The notes under the pieces are model-generated. The model saw nothing but the letters and a program-made list of their open reading frames with translations, was not told the origin of the DNA and did not search any database. From the NCBI GenBank assembly GCA_018340375.1, contig JAFFJZ010000016.1:5773372-5837371 (forward strand): a stretch of DNA of 64,000 nucleotides. Reading direction: 5' to 3'. The position numbers were made by a program, and so were the translations under genes. The stretch comes from Gonatopus flavifemur. Taxonomy: Eukaryota > Arthropoda > Insecta > Hymenoptera > Dryinidae. Shown one piece after another: positions 22,517-32,819 of the stretch. The first letter of the stretch is position 1, and each line of letters opens with the position of its first letter.

Positions 22517-23946
22517 TGTCAAGATGGAATGGCGTTGTTTTGGGTATGTGGTAGATCAATTCCGATTACTGATGTTCATTTGTAAATAATCATAAGAATT
22601 AGATATTCGGATTATAATAGAATTAATGATATTAACTCGTTACATTAACTATTATCGTGCATGTAATTGAATCCAACGACGACGTTCGCCACGACTACTC
22701 TTGGTCAATCCGTTTGTAATGGATCTCAACCTTGTAATTTTTAGTCTTCCGCCTACCTTCAACGCCTAACCGACGCGCTCACAGCGCTACCGCCATAACC
22801 GACCAGAGAGTCTTCAACATTCAGCCATCCTGTCAATGCTTGGTCCCCAAACATTTCACATAACTTGTAATCTGTTAATGAACTGAGGTAAAACTTTCGA
22901 TTTAACCTGAACTAATAGTACGAGTTCTTTGGATAAGCCGCATCCGTAATGCACATGACAGAACTCACAAAGTGGGAACTAAAATTAATACGGCAGAATT
23001 ACACTTGAACATCAATTTTTCCACTCGAGGTTTTTGCTGTAACACTCCATATGCCACACAATCGAACCATTGAAACATACGATTCTTCTCAATCATTGAG
23101 GGGGTATTCTAGTCTAGAAATTCGAAAGAATCGAAAACTGTTTTTTTCCGCATTCTTGAAGTCTAGACATTCAAGAATATGCCCTTGGAAGGATTTTTTG
23201 AAATTCCAATTATTTACAGAGTTATAGCCATCTCAGTGACCCGACATCTGATCTGGTACGACCAGGAAAATAATATCACATAAGGAGCAGGAATCACCGA
23301 TGAACAATATGTAACTATACCGCACTATTCAATCAGTAAAATTCCCAAAATCTTGACTCAAAACTTCGACCGCGTTTCTCTCGAAACTATTCATTTCGAG
23401 CTGGCGTGCACGATATCGCAAGGTCTACTAAATCGATTTGTTTCAAATTTGGTGGGGCCATTCTTTATACATCTCTCTATCGTATGAATCAACCAAAATT
23501 GAAAATTTGTCCATTTTACTATTTTTTTTCAATCTGAAATGGTCATAAAAGACGTGGAAACATTTTTTTTCAAATGACCGTCATTTTGTTTGAAAATTTT
23601 TTTTGACTTGTCCGCGGTTCATACCATAGCGGCATCTTTACTGATTAAGATCCCATTGGATTTCTGTTTCAGATTACCAGAAGGGCTGAAATCACGCACG
23701 CTAGGGCATTTTTTCAACCCCTACTCCACCAACTTATAACTTTGTTGATTTTGGATATGTTTTTTTCCAGTAATTTCTCTTGTATTCTTGAAAGATCAAT
23801 GAAAAAATGTTGAAATAATGCACAGTAAAAATATTCTCTGTTTCATTTGTAAAGAACTCGGAAAAACGTCCGAAATTCGTGCTTCTACACTAGCATATCT
23901 CCCTAAAACGATTTTGAAAGGAAACTACACATATACTGAAATCAAT

Positions 23947-24321
23947 TCAATCTAGAACGTAGTCATCCAATTCTTTTGGTCTTCGTCCTTCTCGCGTACT
24001 CCTTTTCATTACACGAGAAACACTTGACTCTCGGCTTCCCCGTACGATTTTTCGCGAGATGACTTTTAGCATGACACCTATAACACTTGATTTCTGACTT
24101 AGTGTTTGTATTTGTTCGCCACGAACCAGGTTGATGTGAACTGTTCTCAATTCTAGTTGTTTTCGATGGATAGCTTCCTTCCTCCTCGTACCTGATGATG
24201 TCAATGATTTCTTTTGTACTGAGATTCGCAGATTCCTCGCCAGCTCTAACAATTCCACCTCCTCGATATTGCAAAGTAATTCATTCAAGTCCTCATGCTC
24301 TTTGGGCATGATTGAACTCAT
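23947..24321 (-). pseudogene. Gag remnant with two zinc knuckles
   Basis: Two overlapping minus-strand frames. One holds SANLSTKEIIDIIRYEEEG followed by two degenerate CCHC knuckles: KCYRCHAKSHLAKNR (the final Cys is replaced) and KCFSCNEKEYARRT (His and last Cys lost). Such paired knuckles bind RNA in the Gag of LTR retrotransposons. The other frame carries the N-terminal side (LNELLCNIEEVELLELARNL). The switch between frames near 24250 indicates a frameshift. It is assigned to the surrounding LTR element by position and orientation only. Confidence 0.55.
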
Positions 24322-25372
24322 CGACTTCCGTTGAACTTTAATAATATTTCCCTCTCATTCTCAGATCTTCATTTTGAACTGACAGCATATTCTTAATGTT
24401 TTAGTGTAGTATATAAATTTTTGGCATATTTTAGATAGAATCTATGTCAAAAGTAGAGGGTAGTCTTGATTTTAAAATTTGATTTTCTCGTTGAAATTTA
24501 TTTTGCTCATAACTTGAAGACGAAGCCTCCCACAGTATTTCGCCGAAGGAAGATTTGCTTAATTTTGCTTTGACAATCACGTACTGAAAGAATACAGTTG
24601 GTCTAACATCTTATTGAAACTTGAGTCAATTGTTTTATTACATATTACGCAATATTAGGTTTATTTAAAACACATACAACACAAAAATTCCACCTGTATT
24701 CATATAGAATTCTTCATGGATTCTCAGAATCCAAAGAGTATTGAATATGAATTCTCTCTGAACTGTATTGCTGTCTAGGGGTCTTTAGAACATGATTTGA
24801 AACAGTGAGAAAATGCTGTACGGAGAGATATTTTAAACAAACTCACGCATTTTTGCGCTCATTATTCACAAAAAATTGATTTGAGTCCTAGCGCTTGTGT
24901 CACATCAATGCAATTATTATTATTTGTGTTCGGAAATCGATCTTTTGAAATTGATACTAAATTACTGAATCCATTAGAACTCCACCTTTCTTACTGCATT
25001 ATATTGGTTGATCAAATATGCCGAAAAAATCAACAAGTAGATCATTATATTCCAATAAATGAGGGACGAAATATTTCACAGGCATAATGGTGAAATTTTA
25101 CTAAACTACTTAGTGAGGATCCGTTCAACCGAATTCACATACTTCTCTATATTGTAAAGTGATGGACAACATTTTATTGCGTAGCTTATACTCCAATGTG
25201 TATAAAATAATCCTTTTTTCTCTCAATATCGCGTGGTATATGAGATATGGGATGATTATAATTGGGAAGAAAGGAACGTTCATCTAAAATCCCCATGTGT
25301 CACTTGATTATCATACTTCTCAATAACTATAACTGGAATTTTGGTGATGTTTATATAATCTCTTCTCTCGGT

Positions 25373-26468
25373 GCAGAGCAGAAGTAGAAAAAAGTCTGTG
25401 TGTACAGGTTTTGTGGATATACAAAGAGCAATCAATAATGTTGATTGGGAGAAGATGTTTACGATGTTGAAAAAGGCAGGAATTGATTTCAGAGATAGGA
25501 GAATGATATAGGAATTATATAAGAATCAAACCGCAATAATAGAAATAGAGGGTCAAAAAGGAGAAGCACAAATTGAAAGAGGGGTGAGACAAGGATGCTC
25601 ACTATCGCCATTGATTTCCAATTTGTATATAGAAGAAGCGATGAACGAAGTGAAGGATGAAGTGCAATTGAAATTACATATTCGAGGTGGAAATGTGAGC
25701 ATGTCGAGATTTGCGGATGACATAGCTATATCAGCTACGAGTGGTGCTGAGGTAGAAAATATCCTCAACACTATGAAAACAATATTACCAGAAAACTATT
25801 GTATGAATATGAGTGAAGGAGGAACAAAATTCATGATTTGCACAACAGCGAAAACATCAAGAAGAACGGAAATCAAAATAGATGCAGAGACAATGCAGCA
25901 AGTCAAAGAATTTAGATACCCAGGAAGCAGAATTACAGAAAACGGTAGAAGCGAAAGAGATATAAGGGCAAGAATAGCACTGGGGAAACAGGCTTCTCAT
26001 CAGAAGAAACAGTTACTACGTTCGAAGAACATTAGCTTAGCAGTAAGGAAGAAATTCTTGGAGAGTTACGTTTGGAGCACAGCATTACATGGACGCGGAA
26101 CTTGGACAATTGGAAAAACGGACCAACGAAGACACGAAGCTTTTGAAATGTGGTGTTATAGAAGGATGCTTAGAATACAGTGGATAGAGGAAGTAAAAAA
26201 TGAAGTACTTGAGAAGGTGAATGAAAAAAGAACTCTTCCGACACATGTCGTGAGAAGATGGAGTAATCTGATGGGACACACATTAAGGCAAGATAGCTCA
26301 TTGAAAACAATATCGGAAGGAAAAATGAATGGTAGAACTCGGGAAGGTAGACCTAGAATGAGTTATATGAAGCGAATTATACAACATAAGGGTCGTCGTA
26401 GGTATGTAGAAACTAAGCGTCTAGCGGATAATAGACAGGGTTGGAGGATTTCACCAACCCAGTCATAA
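25373..26468 (+). pseudogene. RTE-type LINE reverse transcriptase, 5'-truncated
   Basis: The frame opens at about 25373 and runs to TAA at 26466-26468 with a single in-frame TAG at 25509-25511. Motifs: GFVDIQRAINNVDW (catalytic Asp of motif A), RQGCSLSPLISNLYIEEAM, FADDIAISA (motif C; FADD is normal for RTE), KEFRYPGSRIT and a C-terminal region ending in GWRISPTQS. A short 3' end follows with the TGATGATGA run typical of RTE elements at 26483-26492. The upstream endonuclease and fingers are missing, as in a typical 5'-truncated copy. It interrupts the LTR element at 22517-26804. Confidence 0.85.
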
Positions 26469-26804
26469 CACTGATTACTTCATGATGATGACTGATTTAC
26501 TTCTAACTGTCCAGATGGCATTGCGTTGGTTCGGGTATGTGGCAGGGGAAGAGAACGAAACAACATTCAAGACGATCAATTTTGATTATCAATGTTCATT
26601 TTTGAATAATTATACGACTCAGATTATAATATTGATGATATAAATTGGTTACATGAACTATTCTCGCGCACGTAATTGAATCTTACGGCGACCTTCGCTA
26701 CGACTCCTCTCAGTAAATCCGTTCGTAATGGATCTCAACCTTATAATTTTTGGCCTTTCGCCTGCCTTTCAACGCCTAACCGACGTGATCACAGCGCTAC
26801 CACC

Positions 26805-27540
26805 AAAAAATTTTCTTCTAGTTCTAACCCTATTGCCACACCTCAGGTAGAAATTCAGGTACCCATCCGAAATCCCCATAGGAAGCTTGAGCATTCAGTT
26901 GGAACTCCTGGGAATCCATGACAACAATTTCCCATCTGAAAAATCAGGTAGGAATTCACGTGAGGGCCTATGGGATTCAAGCGAATCCATGAGAAATCAT
27001 TCGAATTGCCTACAGGAAAACATAGGAATCCATCTGGATCCTTGTATGGATTCCCACCTGGATTCTTTCAACAGGGAATGTTTGACTGGATCAAGTTCCA
27101 AGACATGTTCGAAAGCTGAGGTTTTTATTGCATCCTCGCCGTGGATTCTACTTCAATTGTCGTCATCTCTCCTCCCCTAAAGAATTGTACTGATATGAAA
27201 AATCTCGCGGTGACAGAGAGCAGTTCAAAAAACACGACTGCAGGCGTTCGGAAGGTCCAGTGATGGTTTGACAGCGGCACTGCAGGGTCATCAGTGGTCA
27301 TGGAAATACCAGTGATCATTGTTTGTGGAGAGGTTAACTGGAAAATTCACAATGTCAAAAAAAATGATCTCCAATGAGGGGTGTTCCAGGTTACCCATTA
27401 ATCCACTATCAGGCCAATCGAATACTGAAAAAAGAAAATGAAAATAAGAGACAAAGAATGAAAAACTAAAAGAACAAAAAAATCAACATTGGAAGGAGAA
27501 TATAATTCATATCACTGTAGAGACACACATCCATTAGATG
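26805..27540. other. Intron with loose internal repeats
   Basis: 26830-27090 contains imperfect copies of phrases like CCATAGGAAGCTTGAG and CATAGGAATCCATC (about 60-70 bp period). No coding content recognised up to the mariner at 27541. Confidence 0.35.
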
Positions 27541-28809
27541 TATTGGGTATGGGATTAAGTTCCCGCCCTCTTGCAAAGAGTGTTGCTGCTGATACTATTC
27601 TTGAGTTCACTCAAGTGCTATACTTGTGATTGGGAAGTGTATATAGAAGGTGTCGATTGCGGTAGTTGACATTTGTTACAAGCGTGAACATTATTTTTTA
27701 TCTGGTGTCAAAAATGACAACATTGTCGGAGAGTCATGCTTCATTATTTTATTTCGAAGAAAAGTGCCGCTGAAACGTATCGTGTACCGTGCAATATTCA
27801 CGGTAATCACGCTTCGTCTAATACAACTTGTAAAGAGTGGTTCCGACGATTTCAAATTGGCGATTTTTACGCGAGTGATAAAGAACGCGGAGGGGCACCG
27901 AAAAAATTCGAAGATATAGAACTGGAACAATTATTGAATGAAGATGCATGTCGAACCCTAGATGAATTGTCTAAAGAGTTGGGTGTTGAAAGGTTGACTG
28001 TCGGTAAACGCTTGCACAAGATGGGAATGGTCCAACAAGCAGGTAATTGGGTACCGCATCATCTAGAGGGGACAGATATCGGAAGACGTTTGGTAACGTG
28101 CGAGATGCTGCTTGAACGGCAGAAAAGAAAGAGTTTTCTCCATCGTATTGTCACTGGCGATGGAGAATGGATCTATTACAATAATCCTGAGCGTCGAAAA
28201 AGTTGGGGGCTGCCAGGTGTACCAGGTCCATCGACACCGAAAACAAATATCCACGCTTCAAAGATTATGTTGTGCATCTGGTCAGATCAGAAAGGTGTCA
28301 TTTATTATGTACTTCTTGAACCGTCAGAAACAATCACTGGCGATCGTTACGGACTACAGCTGATACGTTTGAATCGAGCTCTAAAAGAAAAACGACCGGA
28401 ATGGGACGGTAGACATGATAAACTTATCTTGCTGCATAATAATGCTAGGCCACATGTTCCTCAACCTGTTAAAAAATATTTGGAAGGAGTGAATTGAGAA
28501 ATCTTGCCCCACCCGCCGTATTCCCCAGACATTGCGCCTTCGGATTATCATCTGTTCCGATCCATGCAATCAGCCCTTACTGCAGAGCGGTTTACTCCTT
28601 ACGAAAGTGTCGAAAAATGGCTCAATGAATGGATCAATTCAGAAGAACGTGCTTTTTTTCTCCGAGGAATCCATATGCTGCCTGAAAGATGGGCGAAAGG
28701 AGTCGCTCCCAGTGGTGCATACTTTGAATAACATTATGGAATAATCGATTGTTTGAATACAAATCAACTTTGCTTCAAAAAGGGCGGAAATTCATTTCCA
28801 TACCTAATA
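27541..28809 (+). mobile_element. mariner element 2, near full length
   Basis: 1,269 bp between TA dinucleotides. The left end is TTGGGTATGGGATTAAGTTC, and the reverse complement of the right end is TTAGGTATGGAAATGAATTT. Both continue with CCGCCCT. It contains one transposase gene in the same direction. Length, TA target and protein all fit a mariner of the mellifera/cecropia type. Confidence 0.9.
27714..28731 (+). pseudogene. mariner transposase with frameshift and stop
   Basis: Begins with ATG at 27714 (MTTLSESHASLFYF). A frameshift near 27760 moves to the frame KKSAAETYR and on through the helix-turn-helix region (TTCKEWFRRFQIGDF, LGVERLTVGKRLHKMG, WVPHHL). The catalytic region has IVTGDGEWIYYN with the first Asp; LLHNNARPHV, where the second Asp has become Asn; and YSPDIAPSDYHLF with the third Asp. 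TGA at 28495-28497, where the family has Trp, interrupts the frame between the second and third motifs. It ends with RWAKGVAPSGAYFE. Loss of the second Asp alone would abolish activity. Confidence 0.9.
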
Positions 28810-29119
28810 GATTGAGAAATATTCCAAAAAGCAGACCTTCCCGTGGCGGTTCACAAAAGTATTCTTTCTCATGGATGTTCATATTATTGCGTATAATATT
28901 TACTTTTATATATGAACTCTTATAACAATTATGCATAGATTACCTATGAATTACATGAAATTATATTTTTCATAACGAATTCCCTTGGTAAAATCAATCT
29001 TATATGAATTGAATATAGCTCATATATGAAAGTGATGCAAATCATATGTGATTCCCATGTAATCATATGTATCTGTCCCCTATATAATCCATATATGAGC
29101 CTGTATCAAAAGCATTTCG
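28810..29119. other. Intron, ATATATG-type sequence
   Basis: Short AT-rich stretch with several ATATATGAA and CATATATGA words similar to the element at 3438-3848. No defined ends. Confidence 0.4.
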
Positions 29120-29697
29120 TATACTGGAGGATTCAAAATTGCCGTATACTTTTCTGAGAGCAGATTCTTGATCAAATTCTGAAAACATTTTGGTCTAGAA
29201 TATCCAGATCTAATTCTTAGATCCGGAGATATGAGCATTTTTCTAATTTTTCGAAAAATCCAAATACCTCGGAAGTACCATATTCCTGACTTTTGAATTC
29301 AACATCATTTTCTGAGTCAGATCACGGGGTATCCCTGGCAGAAGATGAATACAATTTGGCTTCCTCCGTTGTGGAGTTATAGCGATTTGAAGTTGTTGAA
29401 TCCTGATTGGCTGTAATGCGAAAAATTTCAAACCGCTATAACTACACAACGAAGGAAGCTGGAAGAGATTCATCCCTCTGCAGGGATCCCTCGTGATCTG
29501 ACTTAGAGAATGGTGTTGGTTTCAGCAGTCAGAAATACGGTACTTCCGAGGTATTTGGATTCTCCAAGAAATTAAAAAATGCTAATATCTCCGGATCTAA
29601 GGATTAGATATGAATATTCCGGACTCAAATCTTTTCAGAGTCTCATCAAGAATCTGCTCTCAGAAAAGTGTATGGCAATTTTGAATCATCCAGTATA
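29120..29697. mobile_element. Foldback MITE family FbA, copy 2, TA duplication
   Basis: The ends TACTGGAGGATTCAAAATTG and (reverse complement of the right end) TACTGGATGATTCAAAATTG are each flanked by TA. Arms of about 250 bp share the same blocks as copy 1 (5803-6356). The TA duplication and TACTGG ends point to mobilisation by a Tc1/mariner-type transposase. Confidence 0.85.
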
Positions 29698-29734
29698 GAG
29701 AAATTTTTTCACACATGAACCATATACGAATTAT

Positions 29735-30607
29735 ACAGGGTGTCCCAGAATTCATCATTCGCATTCCTGTGGTGTATTCTGCAGCCAAAATGCAATAATT
29801 TCCCGTTTGAAAATATTTTTTCCGAAGCTTGGTTTTCGAGACGCAAGCATTCTTAGATTTTTTTCCAAATACAAATCATTCAAAGATACTTTGATCTACA
29901 TACTTGAGCTTGCCGTTATTCGCTCCATTGGAAGACGGCGGATCTCTGGAGGGTCATCCCACGTTACATCGACCAAGCCATGTAACCCAGCACCTCAGAT
30001 TTCGACAAAACTTGGCACATCCGCTCTAATCTACATTTCAAGAATGTATATCTATTTTCATTCCATCACGACTAACGAGTTCTTTTGATGAATTTTTGAA
30101 TATTCGAATCTGAGCCCTATAACTTAATCGAGCACGTTCGCGAAAAACTATACTGTTTGGTGGAATGATCAATTTCTCACGCACTATGAGACATTTCCTT
30201 CTGAAAATTGGTAGGTGTTACGAGTCAATTATGTAGATTCCGAAAAAGAATATGTGAGGAACCGGTAGCCGATGAAAAAAAATGGACGAAAATTTTTTCC
30301 ATTGAATTTCATCATTTTCAAACGAAATTCATGTATTTGGGGAAAATACTCATAACTCGAGTCTCCAACCCAGTAGGGAGTTGAATTTTCTGTCTGATTA
30401 CTCGTGAAACTATAAGTTTTGTACAGAGATAGGAAAATGGGTGGCTTTTCACTCCCCTGCGAATGTATGATGATGGAAGTGTATGGATTCATAATTGCTA
30501 TTTCCACGTATCTCTTCACTCATAATAATTTTGTACTTCTCGTGGAATGAAGACATGGAATTTCACTGAATAGCCAGATTTACGCTTCTCTGTTATAGGT
30601 GAAACCA
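29735..30607 (+). repeat. Interspersed repeat R, uninterrupted copy
   Basis: Starts at TACAGGGTGTCCCAGAATTC and ends near GGTGAAACCAT. The reverse complement of the whole segment is found in pieces at 40308-40872, 43023-43087, 44612-44658, 44780-44837 and 51784-51962, which defines it as a dispersed repeat of about 870 bp. No coding potential or terminal inverted repeat is recognised, so the class is unknown. Confidence 0.8.
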
Positions 30608-30622
30608 TTTCATTCAAGAACC

Positions 30623-32819
30623 TTACTGCTAAGGAGTTGTGGTAACCTCATCAACTCTTGTTGGTCATATGAAATGACAAAATGAGATTACACCGCGACA
30701 TTGAATTTCATCAGTCTCATATTTCTCATAAATATGTGGGTGATTCCAGTGAGAATTTACCATTGAAAAATCAAATCGCATGGAATTAAAAGTACTATAT
30801 TCCTCTTTAATTAGACTCCATCTTGAATATGCGCCCCCTATCTGGTCTCCGTACTTGAAGAAGGATATTAGAATGCTTGAGAGTGTGCAACACAAGTTTT
30901 TACGCTTTGCTGCTTTCAGAATAGGCTGCCCTATGAGATATTTCGACCATGATTACTCCAGGATTCTTCACAGAATGAATTTAACTACCCTCGAAGAGCG
31001 GAGACAAATGAATGATCTCCTATTTCTTTGTGAATTGATGAATGGTTTTCTTGATTGTGAGTCATTGCTGAGTGAAGTTAATTGTAACATCCCCGGTAGA
31101 CCAGTTAGGAGAGCGCTTTCATTTAGACCTGTACAATTTGAATCTAGATTTGGAAATTATGATCCGATTTCTCACATTTGTGAATTAGCAAATAATTTCG
31201 ATCGGTCAATGGAATTGTTTGGTGTTTCCTTGAATCGGTTTGAACTGTCGGTTAATGCATGACCATATTGTAATTGTAGTTGTCTTTGGACGCTGTCTTG
31301 TATTGACTCTGTATTTACTTTTTATATCAAAGGGTGTTAACCCGTGTATTGCAATTAAAAAAAAAAAAAATATATTTCCTTCTTGTATCGGATAGGAAAG
31401 AAATCAACTCATATTTTTTCATTCCATTACGATACGGAGGATTTCGTAGTTGGAAATTTTCTAAGTTTGGAAATCAACAAATCCCAACTTTCTTCAAATG
31501 CTCCTTGTTTAGGAATCGTTCCATGAGAGAAAAATGAAATTTTCACGGGCAGTTTATGATTGGTCAACCTTCACATGTAGCAATGAATGAAATATTCACT
31601 TTGTTCATTTATACAACAAATATGCCATTTTTATAAACAAATCGCAATTGAAAAAGTAGGGATTTTTGGGATCGTTTTTCCTAGAATTGAGATGTCCCTG
31701 ATGGTCCATTGAATATATGTAGATAAATAAATAACTGTCGCCGTCATCTGATATTTCGTATTCTTATCATTTCCAGTTCGCAGATTGGATTTTTTCGCAG
31801 AAGCAGCTGGATTGATTGAAAAGACCGATCGGATGGATGGAAACACTCCTTTTCAAATGTCAAGACCCTCAAAGAATATATACTCACTTATTTCCCTGAC
31901 ACTCATTTCCCTCATTTGTATTCCACAAGAAGTATACAAAGCGTCAGTTGGTTTCAACGCTGGTACCTCTCCGCAAATTGGCTTTGGTGCAGAACGTAAA
32001 TTGGTTACGAACTTTTGAACAGTGTGATTTTTCTTTGGAAGGATTGCAACAACGATTCGTACAATGCGTTGACGACGTGTTTGGAAGTGATTGTTGAGCA
32101 AATCACGCTAAACTGTTGCTTCGATAATTGACATGGGAAACTAAACTTTAGAGAAAGAACTTGCAAAAAAGCGTTTGAGCGGGTGAAGACGTGAAATAAC
32201 ATCTGAACAAACGTAGACGGCATTTCACATGTATAGGCAGTCCACTATCACGCTCTCGAGGGCGACGTGACTGCTCCAAATAATTGTATCTCAATAACTA
32301 CTTGACTGCTGACTCTGGGATTTACAGATATTCTATGGACTATGAGGGACATTTCATTTCTAGGAAGAACGATTCTAAAAATCCCTATTTTTTCAATTGC
32401 GATTTGTTGATAAAAGTGGCATATTTGTTGTATAAATGAACAAAGTGAATATTTCATTCATTGCTACATGTAAAGGTTGACCAATTATAAACTGCCCGTG
32501 AAAATTTCATTCTTCTCTCATCGAATGATTCCTAAACAAGGAGCATTTGAAGAAAGTTGGAATTTGTTGATTTCCAAACTTGGAAAATTTCCAACTCCGG
32601 AATCCTCCGTATCGCAATGGAATGAAAGAATATGGGTTGATTCCTTTCCTATCCGATACAAGAAGGGGATATTCCACGCGATCTGATTTTCCAATTGTAA
32701 ATCCTTAGTGGAATGACCCACATATTTATGATGGAATTCAATGTCGCAGTGTGATCTCATTTTGTCAGTTCATATGACCCACAAGAGTTGACGAGGTTCC
32801 CACAACTCCTCAGGAGTAA
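30623..32819. mobile_element. Foldback FB1, about 0.5-kb arms
   Basis: The left arm starts TTACTGCTAAGGAGTTGTGG, and the reverse complement of the right end starts TTACTCCTGAGGAGTTGTGG. The arms correspond over about 500 bp (left 30623-31720 minus the LINE insertion; right about 32320-32819), including TCCTTGTTTAGGAATC and AAATCCCTATTTTTTCAATT in opposite orientation. The central 600 bp are unique and carry no convincing ORF. Comparison with the intact right arm shows exactly where the LINE fragment landed in the left arm. Confidence 0.85.
30786..31371 (+). pseudogene. 5'-truncated LINE: RT C-terminal end with poly(A)
   Basis: Open frame 30780-31262 encodes the end of a Jockey/CR1-type reverse transcriptase protein: LIRLHLEYAPPIWSPYLKKD, ESVQHKFLRFAAFR, FDHDYSRI and a final LFGVSLNRFE. 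It lacks the catalytic domain, because the copy is 5'-truncated. It ends in a run of 13 A at 31359-31371. It interrupts the left arm of FB1: the right arm is continuous at this point, so the element ends are defined to within a few bases. Confidence 0.85.

Larger units (their letters stand above)
22517..26804 (-). mobile_element. Decayed LTR retrotransposon with nested RTE fragment
   Basis: Two direct repeats of about 300 bp: 22517-22819 (TGTCAAGATGGAATGGCGTT to TCTTCAACA) and 26508-26804. They share blocks such as TAATGGATCTCAACCTT and AACGCCTAACCGACG, and a TG...CA-type start. They are interpreted as LTRs; the right copy is cut short at 26804. Between them lies a minus-strand gag-like zinc-knuckle frame at 23947-24321 and, in plus orientation, an unrelated RTE-type insertion. 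No protease, reverse transcriptase or integrase of the LTR element itself was found, so most of pol is lost. The Copia versus Gypsy assignment is open. Confidence 0.55.

Noticed and set aside
24881..25087. Open frame between gag remnant and RTE fragment
   Set aside because: No recognisable domain and it lies in decayed LTR-element interior. Treated as chance.
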